Assembly (NCBI GenBank): GCA_947492925.1
Contig: CANLOQ010000001.1
Span: 744,001 to 808,000 of the forward strand
Length of the DNA: 64,000 bases
Direction: 5' to 3'
Origin: an uncultured Sulfitobacter sp.
GTDB lineage: Bacteria; Pseudomonadota; Alphaproteobacteria; Rhodobacterales; Rhodobacteraceae
Both the position numbers and the translations under genes were made by a program. The notes under the pieces are model-generated. The model made no database searches. It was not told where the DNA came from and saw only the letters and a list, made by a program, of their open reading frames with translations. This document shows, one piece after another, positions 21,523 through 29,188 of the stretch. The first letter of the stretch is position 1. Each line of letters starts with the position of its first letter.

Positions 21523-23607
21523 TCATCTTCCCAGCAAAAGCGAATTGGGGTTACGTTCGATTGTTCTGGCCAAAGACGCAAGAGCATCGGCGGCCTTTTG
21601 AATGTCGCGCATGGTGGCCTGCGCAGAGCGGCTAAGTTCGTCGCCACGGTTGTAGCCTTCGATTGTGCGCCCGGCCTGCGCGAACAGTGCGGTCAGCCGT
21701 TCTACAATTCGCGGCAGATCGCGTGATGATACTGCGATACTGTCGGCTGCGTTCCGGGCCGATGCAAGCGCCTGGTTCACGTTGTCAATCGCGCCACCCT
21801 CGCGCAGTTCCTGCAAGGTATAATTCACCTCATCAAGTGCGCGTTTCAACGACCCGGGCAGGGCAACAGCATCATCCGCGCCAACCACAGCCTCAGCCGA
21901 ACGGGTAAGGTTGGTCAGCTCTGTCACCAGTTCATTCAGTTCAAGCGTTTCGGCCTTGGCCGCGACAGCTTCGATCTGCGCCAGAAGCGCCGGCACCCCT
22001 TCGACAGAGGTTTCAACCGCTGTCGCCGCCTGCGCTGCACTGTCCAGCACACCAGAGAGTTTCGCAGCGATCCGCTCCTGCTCAAGTTGAGACACCAGTT
22101 CTTCGACCTGCATCAGCGTTGCGTTCAGGGATACGGGGATGTTGCGCACATCATCAGACGTAAACAGGCCCTGCAGTTCACTTAGCAAGACGCGCACATC
22201 TGTCGGTGCCTCGACAAGGTCTTCGTTGCTGACAAAGGCATCGGCGGAATCGAGAAAGGCGATTGCAGCATTCAGCAGTTCTTCAATCGGCAGATTGTTG
22301 ATCCGGGTAAAGACCCCTTCAACCGTCGCCGTTGCATCGGATGTCTCATTCTTGGTGGTTGGCATCACCGGCAGTTCATCACCAACAGCCGTCAGTCGCG
22401 CCGCAGGCGCATCCGGGACCATCACCAGTTCGACCTTGAGGCCACCTGTCAACAAACTGGCCGAAGCAAGCCGCGCGCGCAGGCCCGATGCCACGCTGTT
22501 TTGCAGGAATGCCAAAGCGTTTTCCGCCGTGACGTCGCCCGGCAACCCAAGGCGCGCGGGCTGAATTGACAGGTTCACGTTCAGCCTGACCCGGCTGTCA
22601 CCAAACTGGTTATAATCCACCACGCCCGAAAGCGCCTCAACCTCACCAATCTTGAGACCGCTCAGTTCAACCGGTGCTCCGACCGCCAGACCCGAGATGT
22701 TCTCATCAAATATGACGCTGACATCCAGCGGTTCTACCTCGGATGAATTGAACACCGAACTGCGCGCCGTTTCCTTGTCTGGAAACACTTCAAACACGGT
22801 GCCGTCCGCAACCCGGTTACCGCCGGACACAAACGTGTCAAAGGTCACGCCGCCGCCCACCAGGGTCGCAATCGAAGAAAAGTCAATTTCTGCACCCGAG
22901 GGTCCGATGCTGACGCTGAACCCGGCTGTATCCCAGAACCGCGTGGAGTCGTTGATCAGATCGCGGTGCTCTTCGTAGATAAGCGCCTCCACAATCGCGA
23001 AGCTGCCGCGCGGTGAAATACGCGCGCGGCCCAAACGGCCTACTTCGATGCCCTTGAATAAAATGGGTGCATTATCCGTCAATTGACCATTGGCAACCGT
23101 GCGAAAGGCGATCTCAAGCCCCTCCTGCCCCGGACGGATCAGCGGTGCCTCTGACGAGCCATGATAGCGTTCCAGCGACGGACCGGATACATCGTCCCAT
23201 GATCCCTCAATATAGACGCCGCTCAGAACGGTGCTAAGCCCGGTAATACCCTGTGCTGTCACCTCGGGTTGTACGATCCAGAACACCGCGCCGCTGTCGA
23301 CATAGGGGGCGACCTCCTTGTCCACGCGGATGCTGGCGGTGACCCGCCCCAGCCCTTCGGTAAAGCCGACTTTTTCCACCGTACCGACAGTAACATCGCG
23401 GTAGCGCAGCTCAGTCTCGCCCGACTTGATGCCAGCACCTTTTTCAAATTCCACCTGAATGAGGGGGCCGCGGGCATTGTAGGACTGCCAGGCAACGTAC
23501 AATGCCACGGCCAGCGCAAGCAAAGGCAGCACCCAGACAAGCGACGCGCCGCTGAAGAATATCTTGCGGGCCGGCGAAACCGATACCTCTGGCAGGTCTT
23601 CAGTCAT
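21523..23607 (-). CDS. pqiB: PqiB-type MCE lipid-transport protein
   Basis: A 694-residue membrane-anchored MCE protein. A single N-terminal transmembrane helix (about 27-47) precedes three MCE repeats, beginning near residues 53, 165 and 290, each with the family G-x-x-V-x-x-x-G-x-x-V-G-x-V pattern. A long helical tail (about 460-694) of heptad-like segments follows. In E. coli, PqiB forms a stacked-ring tunnel that shuttles lipids between membranes. It overlaps pqiA2 by 8 nt and abuts pqiC, so all four genes form one operon. The protein is longer than E. coli PqiB, mainly in the tail. Confidence 0.9.
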   Translation of the reverse strand: MTEDLPEVSVSPARKIFFSGASLVWVLPLLALAVALYVAWQSYNARGPLIQVEFEKGAGIKSGETELRYRDVTVGTVEKVGFTEGLGRVTASIRVDKEVAPYVDSGAVFWIVQPEVTAQGITGLSTVLSGVYIEGSWDDVSGPSLERYHGSSEAPLIRPGQEGLEIAFRTVANGQLTDNAPILFKGIEVGRLGRARISPRGSFAIVEALIYEEHRDLINDSTRFWDTAGFSVSIGPSGAEIDFSSIATLVGGGVTFDTFVSGGNRVADGTVFEVFPDKETARSSVFNSSEVEPLDVSVIFDENISGLAVGAPVELSGLKIGEVEALSGVVDYNQFGDSRVRLNVNLSIQPARLGLPGDVTAENALAFLQNSVASGLRARLASASLLTGGLKVELVMVPDAPAARLTAVGDELPVMPTTKNETSDATATVEGVFTRINNLPIEELLNAAIAFLDSADAFVSNEDLVEAPTDVRVLLSELQGLFTSDDVRNIPVSLNATLMQVEELVSQLEQERIAAKLSGVLDSAAQAATAVETSVEGVPALLAQIEAVAAKAETLELNELVTELTNLTRSAEAVVGADDAVALPGSLKRALDEVNYTLQELREGGAIDNVNQALASARNAADSIAVSSRDLPRIVERLTALFAQAGRTIEGYNRGDELSRSAQATMRDIQKAADALASLARTIERNPNSLLLGR

Positions 23608-24250
23608 CTTGCGATGCGTCCTCTTTCTTGGCCTGTGCATCCCAGATCATACGGGAATCAAAGGATTGCGCGGACAACATCGTAAAGATCACCGAAAGGG
23701 CGAAAAAGATGCTGGCCGGTCCCGGGTTGATAGATGCCAGTGTCTTGAGTTGCACCAGTGCAGACAGGATCGCAACCACAAAGATATCAATCATCGACCA
23801 TCGCCCGATGTATTCTACGATTTCGTACAGAAGCTGGCGGCGATGGTTTGACACGCGCATCGGGTTCTTTACGCTGACTGCCAGATAGGCGACGGCCCAA
23901 AACTTGCTAAGCGGGATAACAACAGAGGCAAAGAGGATGATCGCAGCGATGCCGTAGTTGCCATAATGCGCGATTTCCACAGCACCAGCGATGATGGTGC
24001 TTTCATCGCTCTGAAACAGGGTTTCCGTCCGCAGCATCGGATAGGTGTTTGCCGGGATGTAACAAATCAGCCCGACCAGCCAATAGGCCCAGACCCTTTG
24101 CAGGCTCATCGGATCGCGTGACTGGATCGCATGGCCACACCGTCCACAGACCTCGGTGCCCATCGGCCACGCCTTGGTGCACAGACGGCAAGCGACGATG
24201 CCCATGTCGCGGGCGGTCACGACTTTTTGGGGTGTTCCAGGCGATACCAT
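23600..24250 (-). CDS. pqiA: PqiA C-terminal half as a separate protein
   Basis: A PqiA-domain membrane protein of about 216 residues. It opens with a Cys-rich ribbon C-R-L-C ... C-G-R-C (zinc- or heme-binding type), then about four transmembrane helices, and ends in a short charged tail. E. coli PqiA has two such domains in one chain; here they are two genes. The start is uncertain: ATG at 24250 overlaps the upstream gene by 34 nt, while ATG at 24205 would lie just after that gene's stop, and neither has a strong ribosome site. Confidence 0.8.
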   Translation of the reverse strand: MVSPGTPQKVVTARDMGIVACRLCTKAWPMGTEVCGRCGHAIQSRDPMSLQRVWAYWLVGLICYIPANTYPMLRTETLFQSDESTIIAGAVEIAHYGNYGIAAIILFASVVIPLSKFWAVAYLAVSVKNPMRVSNHRRQLLYEIVEYIGRWSMIDIFVVAILSALVQLKTLASINPGPASIFFALSVIFTMLSAQSFDSRMIWDAQAKKEDASQDD

Positions 24251-24867
24251 ACTGACCATTTGCACATAAAACTGTCTTGCGCGATGACAAGAACAACAAG
24301 AATACCGAACATCCAGAACGCGGGGCCAAATCCCACCTGCGCCAGATCGGCCACTTTGACCAACGCCACCGCGCAGCCAATCGCAAAGATCTCAGCCATC
24401 GACCAAGGGCGCAGATCCTCTGACAATCGGAATGCCGGAATGGCGTACCGTGCCGCCGGTTTGTCCAGCACAACGGGAATAAGCACGTACAGGATCAAAA
24501 GCACCCGCAGCAGCGGCACGAATATGATCAACGCAGCGGTTGCAAGCGACAGAAAGATCATCGGCCCGCCCGAAAACGCCAGCGCCGCATCCAGAATTGA
24601 CACCGCGTTCTTGTTGCCCGCGGCGTCAATCGTGAGAAACGGAAAAACCGCGGCACCCATGATCAGGAACAACACTGCGAGTGCCACAGCAATGATGTAC
24701 AGCCCGGCATTCCGGCGCGGCGCGATCAGCACTTTGTGGCATCTCTGGCATGTTGCCACCTCGCCCTTTTGGGGTTTGTGCATCCGGTACGCCGCATCGC
24801 ATTGCGGACAGACAATCATGTCATCCAGCAATGCTTTGGCATCGGGTGTGGCGGCAAGGACGTTCAT
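24217..24867 (-). CDS. pqiA: PqiA N-terminal half as a separate protein
   Basis: A 216-residue PqiA-domain protein with an N-terminal C-P-Q-C ... C-Q-R-C ribbon and four predicted transmembrane helices, the first in I-A-V-A-L-A-V-L-F-L. It is the first gene of the pqi operon and a likely inner-membrane partner of PqiB. A TATAGT sequence lies only about 10 nt upstream of the ATG at 24867. Either the message is nearly leaderless or translation starts at the in-frame ATG at 24819 (M-I-V-C-P-Q-C), which would still keep the whole Cys ribbon. Confidence 0.82.
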   Translation of the reverse strand: MNVLAATPDAKALLDDMIVCPQCDAAYRMHKPQKGEVATCQRCHKVLIAPRRNAGLYIIAVALAVLFLIMGAAVFPFLTIDAAGNKNAVSILDAALAFSGGPMIFLSLATAALIIFVPLLRVLLILYVLIPVVLDKPAARYAIPAFRLSEDLRPWSMAEIFAIGCAVALVKVADLAQVGFGPAFWMFGILVVLVIAQDSFMCKWSVWYRLEHPKKS

Positions 24868-24949
24868 ACCGGCACACTATAGAATGTCTGTGACGGATAA
24901 CACGGCTATTTGCTGACCTGCGCTGTGATTGGAATTTTTTAACCTGAAT

Positions 24950-24974
24950 GGAACAGCCCGCTGCGATGCGCGTT
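24950..24974 (+). promoter_or_regulatory. EcfG-type promoter before PfpI gene
   Basis: GGAAC (24950-24954), a 16-bp spacer and CGTT (24971-24974), an exact match to the general-stress sigma factor consensus of alphaproteobacteria. It sits 47 bp before the chosen PfpI start. Confidence 0.75.
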
Positions 24975-25021
24975 CATTTCCCAAGCAATGATGCGAAATC
25001 AACATGAAAAGCGAGGATACC

Positions 25022-25582
25022 ATGACATCCATCACAGACGCGAAAATTCTGATTCTTTCCACCAACGGATTTGAACAATCAGAGCTGGAAAAACCGCTGG
25101 ACGATCTCAAGGCAAAGGGGGCAACGGTCCATGTCGCGACGCCCGATGGCGAGGACATAACCGGCTGGGATGGCGGTGACTGGGGAAACAAGGTTTCTGC
25201 CGATCTCAAGCTATCCACTGCCAAAGTTGAGGACTACGATGCAATCGTCCTGCCCGGTGGTCAGATTAATCCTGATGTATTGCGCGCAAACGACGAGGCC
25301 GTGGCGCTGATCCGCTCTTTCGCGGAGCACGGTAGGACAATAGCTGCCATTTGCCACGCACCCTGGCTTTTGATTGAGGCGGGCATCATCAACGGGCGCA
25401 AGGCCACATCCTATGGGTCAATCAAGACCGACATGCAGAACGCCGGTGCGCATTGGGAAGACAGCGAAGTCGTTGTCGACAATGGCATCATCACCAGCCG
25501 GTCACCCGAAGACCTGAATGCGTTTGTGGGCAAGATCGTGGAAGAAATCGAGGAAGGTGAGCACCAGCGCAAGGCGGCGTGA
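25022..25582 (+). CDS. DJ-1/PfpI-family stress protein (glutamine amidotransferase-like)
   Basis: A 186-residue type 1 glutamine-amidotransferase-like protein of the PfpI/YhbO group. The nucleophile elbow is A-I-C111-H112-A-P-W, with the acidic partner in the early F-E-Q-S-E-L-E-K-P. Members act as chaperones or as deglycases/proteases in stress; the activity is debated. The start at 25022 has GAGGA 4 nt upstream, while the in-frame ATG at 25004 has no ribosome site. The EcfG-type promoter upstream suggests it belongs to the general stress response encoded at 41-46 kb. Confidence 0.87.
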   Translation: MTSITDAKILILSTNGFEQSELEKPLDDLKAKGATVHVATPDGEDITGWDGGDWGNKVSADLKLSTAKVEDYDAIVLPGGQINPDVLRANDEAVALIRSFAEHGRTIAAICHAPWLLIEAGIINGRKATSYGSIKTDMQNAGAHWEDSEVVVDNGIITSRSPEDLNAFVGKIVEEIEEGEHQRKAA

Positions 25583-25602
25583 ACCCAAAAATACACCCAT
25601 AC

Positions 25603-25631
25603 AAAGGCCTCCTGTTTCAGGGGGCCTTTTT
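25603..25631. terminator. Bidirectional terminator between PfpI and CaiB/BaiF genes
   Basis: A 12-bp stem (one G-T pair) with a TTT loop, flanked by AAA on the left and TTTTT on the right, so it can act on both strands. The stop codon of the minus-strand CaiB/BaiF gene lies at its loop. Confidence 0.85.
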
Positions 25632-26732
25632 GCTGGCCTGCGCGATCTCATCGGCGCTCATGCCCAATGCCCTCAAAACACTCTCGGTATCCGCCCCCGG
25701 CGCTGTCACGCTTTGTGGCGTCAGGGATGAAAACCGGCTGAACCGGGGCGCGGTCGCGGATTGTGTTACACCGTGCGGCGACACAAGGTTTTGCCGCGCC
25801 GCCATCTGGGGGTGATCCGCTGCCTCGGCAAAGGTCAGTACCGGAGCAACGCAGGCATCCGAACCCGCAAAAACCTCGGCCCATGCATCGCGTGGCTTTG
25901 TCGCAAATATCTGGGCGAACTCATCACACTTGGCGGGCCAAGTAGATCTGTCATTCTGGGTCTCCAGATCAGAGGCAGGCAAGCCAAGCTTGTTGATCAG
26001 GATGGCGTAGAACTGCGGCTCCAGCGCGCCGACGGCGATGAATTTCCCATCGGCACAAGTGTAGCAGCGATAGAAAGGTGCCCCACCATCCAGCCAGTTG
26101 CTTGCGCGATCTTCGGTCCAAAAGCCCCGTTTCAGCATGCCGTGGATCAAGCCCATCATCGCCGGCACACCGTCGATCATCGCCGCATCCACCACCTGCC
26201 CCTTGCCGGATACACCACGTTCAAAAACGGCCGCCAGAATACCAAAAATCAAAAACATCGTGCCGCCGCCGTAGTCCGCCACAAGGTTCAGTGGCGGGAT
26301 CGGCGGGGTGTCACCTGCGCCCATCGCATGAAGGGCACCAGTCAGCGCAAGATAATTGATATCATGCCCTGCGGTCTGTGCCCAAGGTCCTGTCTGTCCC
26401 CAGCCTGTCATACGCGCATAGATGAGCGTTTCGGGGCAATCCTGCGGGCCTATGCCCAATCGTTCCATCACGCCGGGCCGGAACCCTTCGATCAGCACGT
26501 CGCTGGCCACAATCAATTGGTGCGCGGCTGCCAGCCCGGCGTCAGACTTGAGGTTCAGAACAACAGATTTCTTGCCACGTCTGTTGATGTCCGTTGGATC
26601 CGCCGAGGTCGCCTTGCGGTCAATGGTGATGACCTCTGCTCCCAGATCGGCCAGCAGCTGCCCGGCAAGCGGTGCCGGACCAAGACCCGAAAACTCTACC
26701 ACCTTGAGCGTGGCAAGCGGCCCTTTTGTCAT
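25617..26732 (-). CDS. CaiB/BaiF CoA-transferase (alpha-methylacyl-CoA racemase-like)
   Basis: A 371-residue family III CoA-transferase. It shows the opening L-A-T-L-K-V-V-E-F-S-G-L-G-P-A-P, the G-A-E-V-I-T-I-D strand, and G-H-D-I-N-Y-L-A with the catalytic Asp usual for racemase and transferase members. R-x-G-x-G-Q-V-V-D-A-A-M-I-D-G follows. Close relatives are annotated alpha-methylacyl-CoA racemase, but transfer of CoA to another acid is equally possible. The ATG at 26732 overlaps the C45 gene stop (TGATG), so it is the last gene of the enzyme cluster. Confidence 0.85.
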   Translation of the reverse strand: MTKGPLATLKVVEFSGLGPAPLAGQLLADLGAEVITIDRKATSADPTDINRRGKKSVVLNLKSDAGLAAAHQLIVASDVLIEGFRPGVMERLGIGPQDCPETLIYARMTGWGQTGPWAQTAGHDINYLALTGALHAMGAGDTPPIPPLNLVADYGGGTMFLIFGILAAVFERGVSGKGQVVDAAMIDGVPAMMGLIHGMLKRGFWTEDRASNWLDGGAPFYRCYTCADGKFIAVGALEPQFYAILINKLGLPASDLETQNDRSTWPAKCDEFAQIFATKPRDAWAEVFAGSDACVAPVLTFAEAADHPQMAARQNLVSPHGVTQSATAPRFSRFSSLTPQSVTAPGADTESVLRALGMSADEIAQASKKAP

Positions 26733-27703
26733 CACGCGGCTCCCGGCACCAGAACCTCGCGTGCACCTTCGACAAAATCATCCAGCGATAAAGGCCAGAT
26801 TGTGCCGGGCCAGCGCAATTCCATCTGATGCTTTCGAGGGCGATAGACGGCGGTGTAAAGCGTGCCGAAACCAGCGGCAAAGGCCGTCGAATAGAGGGGA
26901 GGCTTCAGAAAAGCGTTGATGAACTTTTCTTCCGGGTCTTTGTGCATCCGCAAGCGGTTCAGCAGGAAGCGTTCACGTTCAACCGTGGCTGTAAACCGTG
27001 CGTGGCTGATCCATTCGACATTCTCCTGATGGTTTGTCGCAACAGCCGCGTGGGAAATCAGTGTCTTGCGGTCCGGTCCCATCATCGCTGTCGCGTAATT
27101 GCGTTTGCGGTCCAGCACGGTGACATTATAGCTCATGTGGGTAGGCACGCGGCTTAGAACTGCGCTGGCTTCCTCGACTGTTTCACAGGTCTGCAGGACG
27201 TAGCGCAGGATCAGCGGCACGCCAAACCCCTGCCCTACAACACGCCTGCCACCAAATGTCAGCGATATTGCAAGGCCGGCATCGTTCATACCGTCCACCA
27301 AGCCCCAAAGCCCATCGGATGTGCCCAAAACCTGCCGCCCCTGCCAGTCTGTCCTAAGAACCAACTGATCAAATGCATCCGGGTTATAGTCATAGTTGCG
27401 CACCATGACTGGTTCTTTGCCCGCCCAGATCGCCTGCGAACAACCCGACAGATAGGGTGGTGGGTTGTAAAAACTCAGAAACCGCGCAGCCTGATCGCTG
27501 CCTCCGGCCTGCACGCACAGATCTTCGTAAAGCGGCACCAGTTCAGGCATATGTGTGTGCAACGCATTCAGGCACATCAGATAGGTCGGGCGCGCGGCCT
27601 CGCCTTCCTGCAACCACCATTTGCGGTAGTCCGGCCAGTATTCAGCGAAAAGCCCGGCCCATTTAGGACCGGGCGTTTCGATATTTAGTGCGCGCCAGTA
27701 CAT
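26732..27703 (-). CDS. C45-family autoproteolytic acyltransferase/hydrolase
   Basis: A 323-residue NTN-hydrolase of the C45 group, typified by penicillin acyl-CoA:6-APA acyltransferase. The likely nucleophile is Cys88 in S-G-C-S-Q-A, followed by the diagnostic R-N-Y-D-Y. Further motifs are G-L-V-D-G-M-N-D-A-G-L and T-N-H-Q. In the family, cleavage before this Cys frees the N-terminal nucleophile, giving an ~87-residue prosegment. Members cleave or transfer amide-linked acyl groups. AAAGG precedes the ATG. It lies 12 nt after the ATP-grasp gene. The substrate is unknown. Confidence 0.82.
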   Translation of the reverse strand: MYWRALNIETPGPKWAGLFAEYWPDYRKWWLQEGEAARPTYLMCLNALHTHMPELVPLYEDLCVQAGGSDQAARFLSFYNPPPYLSGCSQAIWAGKEPVMVRNYDYNPDAFDQLVLRTDWQGRQVLGTSDGLWGLVDGMNDAGLAISLTFGGRRVVGQGFGVPLILRYVLQTCETVEEASAVLSRVPTHMSYNVTVLDRKRNYATAMMGPDRKTLISHAAVATNHQENVEWISHARFTATVERERFLLNRLRMHKDPEEKFINAFLKPPLYSTAFAAGFGTLYTAVYRPRKHQMELRWPGTIWPLSLDDFVEGAREVLVPGAA

Positions 27704-27715
27704 TGGAGCCTTTCG

Positions 27716-29173
27716 TCAGAGAATTTTGAACGCGGGATCCGCCAGTTCGGGGCCAGCCTGCGCCGTGGGCAGCGGTTTGCCGTCCACACTTTGCTTGATC
27801 CCGTGAATCCACTTTTTCGCACGCTCATTCAACTGGAAACCTTTGGTCATGGAACGCCCTCGCGTCACCAGAATACCAATGTCGGCGCCTTCATAGCGAT
27901 ATTCACCGGGCCGCAGAATGCTGAGGAAAAATGCTTCATTCTCGGATTCCACCGCGCGGCGGTGATAGTCAAAACGGTCAAACACCACGCGCCCATCCTC
28001 CAGCATTTTGTAAATGCCGGTCTCGGGTGCGTGAGTACAGATATCGACGCTGTCCTCGGTGTGTTTGATCACCATCTGCGACCAGCTATCGATGTTGTCA
28101 GGGTCCGCCCAACGCGCGTTCAATTCGTCCACATCGAGGTTGAATTTCTTTTTCGAGAATTCAAGAAGGTGGAACAGGAACAAAGGCGCGTCCGCATGGG
28201 CAAAGGCCGCGTGGTTCGTCATCGAAGAGGCACCGGTGATGCGCGGGTTCAATTCACCCAGCCAAAGATCGCCAGTTTTCTTGTCGATCAGGAAATCCAG
28301 CTCGAAATAGCCGCGATAGCCTTCCTTGCGCAGTTGCTCACCGAATTTGAAGGTCAGCTCGCGTGCCTTGTCCCGCACCTTTTGCGGGAAAGCGGTTGAG
28401 AGGATTTCGTTACCACACCAGCCACCGCGATAGGGCGTCAGTTCCTTGAAACCGACCAGTTCGGTCATCAACGGTCCAACGATTGTGCCCTCTTTCGTCG
28501 CACAGGCTTCGATCGCCGCACCGCGACAGTCGATGCGCTTCATGATCTTGATTTCACCCTCGCCGATGATCTCGCTCTCGTGGCGGCGGAAATCAGCTTC
28601 GGATTTGATAAAGAATGTCGTGTGCCCGGAATCGCCAAACGCCGATTGCAGCACCAGATCATGGCCAATCCCTGCCTTCTCGCAGGTCTTTCTCAGATCG
28701 TCATAGGATTTGACCTCGGCCAGCACGTTCGGCACTGACGGCACGCCCGCCTTGTTACCGATGCGGACAGTTTCGATCTTGTTGTCCATCGACGTGCGCA
28801 GCTTTGCCTTTGGGAACCAGACGCTCGCGCCCAGCTCTTTCGACAACCGCTCGGTTTCTTCGTCGAACATCAGGAACACGAACTTGGGCTTGCCGCCGCG
28901 ACGCTTGATGAAGTCGATGACTTCTTTGTGCTGCAACAGATAATTGTTGATGTCCTCAATGGACTGGAATTCTGCGTGCGGCTGCTCGGACGGGCAGAAA
29001 ACATTGGGGTGCTTGCCGCCGTAGCAGTCGATGTAGCAGATATATTTGAAATTCTTGACCCATTCATCAAGGCCCAACAGGTTAAAGTTGGTCGCGGAGA
29101 TAAAATAGATCGGGTCTTCGTTGCGGTGAAAGAACCGGCGAATTTCTGAAATGTTTCTGAGAACGGTAGCCAT
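27716..29173 (-). CDS. ATP-grasp ligase of unknown substrate
   Basis: A 485-residue protein with a central ATP-grasp fold (about 125-330). Metal-binding residues are Glu291 in F-E-L-D-F-L and Glu307/Asn309 in L-G-E-L-N-P-R-I-T-G; the Gly-rich lid is D-S-G-H-T-T-F-F. It resembles the carbamoyl-phosphate synthetase and biotin carboxylase type but has no biotin-related partner nearby. The N-terminal ~120 residues and the C-terminal ~150 are not familiar to me. Such enzymes join a carboxylate to an amine through an acyl phosphate. AAGGAG lies 7 nt before the ATG. It sits 15 nt after the decarboxylase gene. Confidence 0.8.
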   Translation of the reverse strand: MATVLRNISEIRRFFHRNEDPIYFISATNFNLLGLDEWVKNFKYICYIDCYGGKHPNVFCPSEQPHAEFQSIEDINNYLLQHKEVIDFIKRRGGKPKFVFLMFDEETERLSKELGASVWFPKAKLRTSMDNKIETVRIGNKAGVPSVPNVLAEVKSYDDLRKTCEKAGIGHDLVLQSAFGDSGHTTFFIKSEADFRRHESEIIGEGEIKIMKRIDCRGAAIEACATKEGTIVGPLMTELVGFKELTPYRGGWCGNEILSTAFPQKVRDKARELTFKFGEQLRKEGYRGYFELDFLIDKKTGDLWLGELNPRITGASSMTNHAAFAHADAPLFLFHLLEFSKKKFNLDVDELNARWADPDNIDSWSQMVIKHTEDSVDICTHAPETGIYKMLEDGRVVFDRFDYHRRAVESENEAFFLSILRPGEYRYEGADIGILVTRGRSMTKGFQLNERAKKWIHGIKQSVDGKPLPTAQAGPELADPAFKIL

Positions 29174-29188
29174 ATTGGTGCTCCTTTT

